64,000 nt of DNA from Labilibaculum antarcticum (GTDB lineage: Bacteria; Bacteroidota; Bacteroidia; Bacteroidales; Marinifilaceae). The position numbers and the translations under genes were made by a program. This document shows positions 63,438-64,000 of this stretch, piece after piece; positions within the stretch are counted from its first letter, which is position 1, and every line of letters starts with the position of its first letter. The notes beneath the pieces are model-generated. The model saw only the letters and a list, made by a program, of their open reading frames with translations. It was not told where the DNA came from and did no database searches. The stretch is from the NCBI RefSeq assembly GCF_002356295.1, contig NZ_AP018042.1, positions 3,876,361 through 3,940,360 of the forward strand, written 5' to 3'.

Positions 63438-64000
63438 ATGAAGAAAAAAATATTTATTTTCCTATTTGACGGATTTTCCGATTGGGAAATATCTTTCCTC
63501 ACACCAGAGCTGAATAAGAGTGAAAAATTTGATTTAGTATTTTTCTCAAAAAATGGAGGTGTAGTCTCATCAATGGGAGGATTACAAATTAATACAGTTA
63601 ACTCACTTTCAGAATTAATTATTGACGATTTAGATCTGCTGATTCTGCCAGGTGGAACAGCATGGGAAAAAGGAGAGAATGAAGAGATAAGCCAATTTAC
63701 CAAAGATATTTTCGAAATAGGAAAACCAATTGCTGCAATTTGCGCTGCAACTGCTTATCTGGGACAATTAGGATTGTTGGATGATGTGAAGCACACCAGT
63801 AATGATTTAAATTATTTAAAAGGAGTGGCTCCGAAATATAATGGGGAGAAGAATTATTTAAGCTCGCTGGCAGTAACTGACCAGAATATGATTACAGCTA
63901 ATGGAATTGCTCCAATTGAATTTGCAAAAGAAATTTTTAAGAAAATGGAATTGTATAATGACATTGACCTTGAGAAATGGTTTCAATTGTTTAAAAATGG
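63438..64000 (+). CDS. DJ-1/PfpI-family protein (3' end cut by window edge)
   Basis: An open frame from the ATG at 63438 continues past the window end; 187 complete codons are visible. It begins MKKKIFIFLFDGFSDWEISF, the usual DJ-1/PfpI start. The stretch DLLILPGGTAWEKG and the nucleophile elbow AAICAATAYLGQLGLLD carry the reactive cysteine of the type 1 glutamine amidotransferase-like fold. Members act as glyoxalases, chaperones or redox-sensitive proteins. It most resembles the PfpI-like form without a glutaminase partner. It begins 100 bases after the GNAT gene. Confidence 0.88.
   Translation, partial: MKKKIFIFLFDGFSDWEISFLTPELNKSEKFDLVFFSKNGGVVSSMGGLQINTVNSLSELIIDDLDLLILPGGTAWEKGENEEISQFTKDIFEIGKPIAAICAATAYLGQLGLLDDVKHTSNDLNYLKGVAPKYNGEKNYLSSLAVTDQNMITANGIAPIEFAKEIFKKMELYNDIDLEKWFQLFKN

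Overview
This window is a 64-kb piece of an AT-rich chromosome from a member of the Bacteroidota. The evidence is a SusC/SusD pair with SusE/F-type lipoproteins, an amylase ending in a type IX secretion (Por) sorting domain, Bacteroidota-style -7 promoter boxes (TAnnTTTG), weak Shine-Dalgarno sequences, and proteins with lipobox cysteines near residue 19-24. A marine or anaerobic Marinilabiliales/Marinifilaceae-type organism fits the gene content, but that placement is inference. I see no rRNA, tRNA, CRISPR array, prophage or intact insertion sequence.

Layout. (1) 1-4.8 kb: housekeeping genes, namely an ABC-F ATPase cut by the window edge, a secreted glutathione peroxidase, a C69 dipeptidase and a CvfB-like RNA-binding protein. 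(2) 5.3-8.8 kb: a very unusual 1146-residue protein made of two complete biotin-dependent carboxyltransferase domains in tandem. (3) 9.3-18.0 kb: a MacB/FtsX-type ABC exporter, divergent from a sigma-54 response regulator and its NtrY-like kinase, followed by a large GAF/PAS sensor kinase. (4) 18.2-19.7 kb: a secreted protein with three EF-hand-like calcium loops. (5) 19.7-44.3 kb: a large starch/maltodextrin locus. (6) 44.8-49.7 kb: a LytS/LytTR two-component pair facing an esterase and a second SusA-like GH13 enzyme. (7) 49.7-64 kb: mixed genes, including an acyltransferase/zinc-ribbon/CPBP membrane cluster, a slipin, a radical SAM protein, an IMP dehydrogenase, a YkgJ-type protein, a Crp-family regulator, an iron alcohol dehydrogenase overlapping a PAS histidine kinase, a GNAT acetyltransferase, and a DJ-1/PfpI protein cut by the right edge.

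How the starch locus works (inference from families). The type IX-secreted GH13 amylase and the surface lipoproteins (SusD, SusE, SusF-like) bind and cut starch outside the cell. SusC imports the oligosaccharides. Periplasmic or lipid-anchored GH13 enzymes and a GH31 alpha-glucosidase trim them. An MFS carrier takes maltose across the inner membrane. A GH65 maltose phosphorylase plus beta-phosphoglucomutase then convert maltose to glucose and glucose 6-phosphate, saving one ATP. A LacI-family regulator sits between the two divergent operons. An identical 15-base sequence containing the palindrome CAAACGTTTG occurs once in front of each operon, so one regulator probably controls both arms.

The items I find most worth a second look are the tandem carboxyltransferase, the paired LacI operators, the acyltransferase/CPBP cluster in which the protease glutamates are replaced by glutamines, the triple calcium-loop protein, and a 41-bp tandem repeat between two convergent operons.
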